Shown in pieces: positions 45,397 through 46,639 of a stretch of 46,639 nt of DNA. The DNA is from an uncultured Oligella sp. (lineage in GTDB: Bacteria > Pseudomonadota > Gammaproteobacteria > Burkholderiales > Burkholderiaceae_B): assembly GCA_947632105.1 (NCBI GenBank), contig CANROD010000013.1, forward strand, positions 1-46,639, written 5' to 3'. The notes beneath the pieces are model-generated. The model searched no databases and was not told where the DNA came from. It saw only the letters and a program-made list of their open reading frames with translations. The position numbers and the translations under genes were made by a program. The first letter of the stretch is position 1, and each line of letters begins with the position of its first letter.

Positions 45397-45437
45397 AAGC
45401 CGCTACTCCATACAACTCCGGAGTGGCGGCTTTTTTG
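45397..45437 (+). terminator. Strong terminator of norZ
   Basis: A 13-bp stem with one G-T pair, AAGCCGCTACTCC (45397-45409) and GGAGTGGCGGCTT (45420-45432), has a 10-nt loop and is followed by a T-run to 45436. A smaller TTGCTA/TAGCAA hairpin lies just after the norZ stop (45363-45380). Confidence 0.92.
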
Positions 45438-45470
45438 TGTCTTATGAATCTTTCTGCATCCTTTCTGCAA

Positions 45471-45692
45471 TCATTCTGCAAGTCTCCATAAAGGCTGACT
45501 TCGTGTTCCAGTATTAAGAATGAGTTTATTGCGTCTTAATTTAGTAAGCAGATTAGCAATCAAAGCAGAGACATACAGATTTGGTTTGCGACCTTCAATT
45601 AACCCAGCCTTGCGCAAACGAGTAGCAGCGTCATTTAAAATAGGGAGTTTCTTCTGAACTCGATCAAGAGCCAAGACATCGACTTTAGATAA
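45471..45692 (-). pseudogene. Remnant of an AlbA/Schlafen-type ATP-binding protein
   Basis: The minus-strand frame reads VLALDRVQKKLPIL, then RLRKAGLIEGRKPNLYVSA, then IANLLTKLRRNKLILNTGTR and a normal stop. The first two parts resemble the segment DKVQK...LIEGRKPNLYIS and the last the C-terminal winged-helix end (NNLLxxLRRxGxIxNxGT) of AlbA_2/AAA_4 domain proteins. In full proteins some 40-50 residues separate these parts; here they are fused by an apparent deletion. The whole catalytic N-terminal domain is missing, and the frame has no ATG; it runs into the ccmI terminator. I read it as a decayed fragment. Family assignment is from memory of these motifs. Confidence 0.65.
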
Positions 45693-45702
45693 GCAAAATA
45701 AA

Positions 45703-45739
45703 AAGGCCTGAGATTTGTCCAGACGACAACTCAGGCCTT
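45703..45739 (-). terminator. Terminator after ccmI
   Basis: AAGGCCTGAG (45703-45712) and CTCAGGCCTT (45730-45739) form a perfect 10-bp stem with a 17-nt loop. On the minus strand it is followed by a T-rich tail (TTTATTTT), as expected for the end of the ccm operon. Confidence 0.88.
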
Positions 45740-45757
45740 AACACTTACAAAATCATC

Positions 45758-46588
45758 TTACTGATGCGGATTCGGCATATCCGATGGGGCGCCAAACATA
45801 AAATCAGGATGTGGTGTACTACCACTTGGCGCAACGCCTTGTATCGGTTCAGAGCCCATACGTCCCACAGCACCACTTGGGTGGGCACCGCCCTCACCAA
45901 ATGCTTCCATCTCTCGCTCAGCGAGTAATTCTGCATAAGCTTCAGGATCGTTATACGCCAGCTCAGCCTCTTCAACCTGCTGCTTAATCCAAACCTTATC
46001 CTCGTCTTGAATGCGACTATCCGCTAATAACTTTTCCCAACTCTTAACCGCCTCAGCATAGTTTTGCTGCTGGAACATTGCACCACCCAAAAGCATCAGT
46101 GCGTCAGGGTTATCCGTTTCCAAAGCTAAGGCTTGGCCAATTAGATCCAATGGCTTACCCTCAAAACCACCGCGGTAAATCGCCAAAGAACCAGCAAATA
46201 AAGCTAAGTTATTAGGATCCTTCTCAATAATAGGCCACGCCTTACCAAAACGAGCAACAGCATCTTCGTAGCGACCCATAGCACGATAACTATGAGCAAG
46301 CATAAGCTGACCGTTATAGTCTTCAGGGTCAGCCTCAACACGCTGTTCTAGCATGCCAACGGCATCAACAAACTGACCTATATTACCAGTACGCTCGAAA
46401 GTAGCAGCTGGATTAGCTTGATCCTTGAGCACCAAAAAGTAAAATACGCCCCCAGCAATGATAGGAATCAGCAAAAAACCTAGGTACCAACTACGACCAT
46501 GGTCTTTGGGACGCAAACGTAAAAATAACGCACTACAAACAATTAAGGCAACAACTACGCCTGCTATTAACCAATAAGAACTTTCCAT
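45758..46588 (-). CDS. ccmI: Cytochrome c biogenesis protein CcmI (CycH)
   Basis: CcmI binds apocytochrome c and passes it to the CcmFH haem ligase in the periplasm. The 276-residue protein has two N-terminal membrane helices (about 5-25 and 35-53) and TPR-type repeats from about 70 to 200 (LMLAHSYRAMGRYEDAVARF; LMLLGGAMFQQQNYAEAVKS). The C-terminal tail is Gly/Pro/Met-rich. Its ATG overlaps the upstream stop (TAATG). Clients in this window would include cytochrome c1. A generic TPR protein is the alternative, but the two helices and gene order favour CcmI. Confidence 0.85.
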   Translation of the reverse strand: MESSYWLIAGVVVALIVCSALFLRLRPKDHGRSWYLGFLLIPIIAGGVFYFLVLKDQANPAATFERTGNIGQFVDAVGMLEQRVEADPEDYNGQLMLAHSYRAMGRYEDAVARFGKAWPIIEKDPNNLALFAGSLAIYRGGFEGKPLDLIGQALALETDNPDALMLLGGAMFQQQNYAEAVKSWEKLLADSRIQDEDKVWIKQQVEEAELAYNDPEAYAELLAEREMEAFGEGGAHPSGAVGRMGSEPIQGVAPSGSTPHPDFMFGAPSDMPNPHQ

Positions 46589-46639
46589 TACTCAGCTGAC
46601 TCCGAATCTTTCATACTTAATCCCTTACTCTGCTTACTG
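46588..46639 (-). CDS. C-terminal end of the upstream gene, probably ccmH (partial)
   Basis: The minus-strand frame reads SKQSKGLSMKDSESAE and a TAA whose last A is also the first base of the ccmI start (TAATG). The gene enters from beyond the right edge. A polar tail like this fits the end of CcmH, which usually precedes ccmI, but 16 residues are too few to prove it. Confidence 0.5.
   Translation of the reverse strand, partial: SKQSKGLSMKDSESAE

Noticed and set aside
1-46639. CRISPR array, prophage, insertion sequence or toxin-antitoxin pair
   Set aside because: No regularly spaced repeats, transposase or integrase motifs, terminal inverted repeats with target duplications, or paired small toxin-antitoxin frames were seen on either strand.

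Overview
The window is a mostly housekeeping stretch of a chromosome that looks betaproteobacterial. The order petABC-sspA-sspB / mscL / Nif3 / DegS-like protease / tatCBA-his-murA-ibaG-ABC pair-mla is the one I know from Bordetella and other Alcaligenaceae. The DNA is clearly AT-rich by eye, so a low-GC member of that family (Oligella- or Pelistega-like) is my best guess; I cannot name a species. The encoded traits suggest a respiring, PHB-forming Gram-negative: cytochrome bc1, Sco, CcmI, quinol NO reductase, PhaM, a thiolase and a Dgt/Ogt pair.

Layout. Positions 1-1650 hold a strong leftward promoter with an A/T-rich upstream repeat, a tRNA-Thr(UGU) with its own promoter, and sspB and sspA (leftward). 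Positions 1753-4713 are the leftward petABC operon. mscL (rightward), a Nif3 protein (leftward) and a DegS-type protease (rightward) follow. From 7498 to 21965 everything reads leftward in one tightly packed 14.5-kb run: mlaFEDAC, an ABC-2 exporter pair, ibaG, murA, hisGDB, hisAFIE, tatABC. hisC and hisH are missing at the places where related genomes usually carry them, and so is mlaB. Positions 22105-24561 hold dbpA and rpoH; rpoH is preceded by a perfect CIRCE (HrcA operator). Positions 24767-25390 are sco (leftward), which shares a bidirectional terminator with rpoH.

Positions 25535-33969 run rightward: Nudix, phaM, glmU, an MFS exporter, two glycosyltransferases, ogt and dgt. A polysaccharide deacetylase, a thiolase and an HPF-type ribosome factor then read leftward. 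The next segment has a DUF3108-like exported protein, an orphan polyamine-binding protein, gltS, a thioesterase and pdxA. About 820 bp without a clear gene precedes norZ, the quinol NO reductase. Its promoter overlaps an NsrR-type operator, a coherent NO-response unit. After the norZ terminator lies a decayed C-terminal remnant of an AlbA/Schlafen-type ATP-binding protein, then ccmI and the last codons of the gene upstream of it (probably ccmH), both leftward.

I found no CRISPR array, prophage, insertion sequence or obvious novel defence system. The most informative signals are regulatory (CIRCE-rpoH, NsrR-norZ, the strong promoter at the left edge), gene losses inside conserved operons, and a few odd protein tails.
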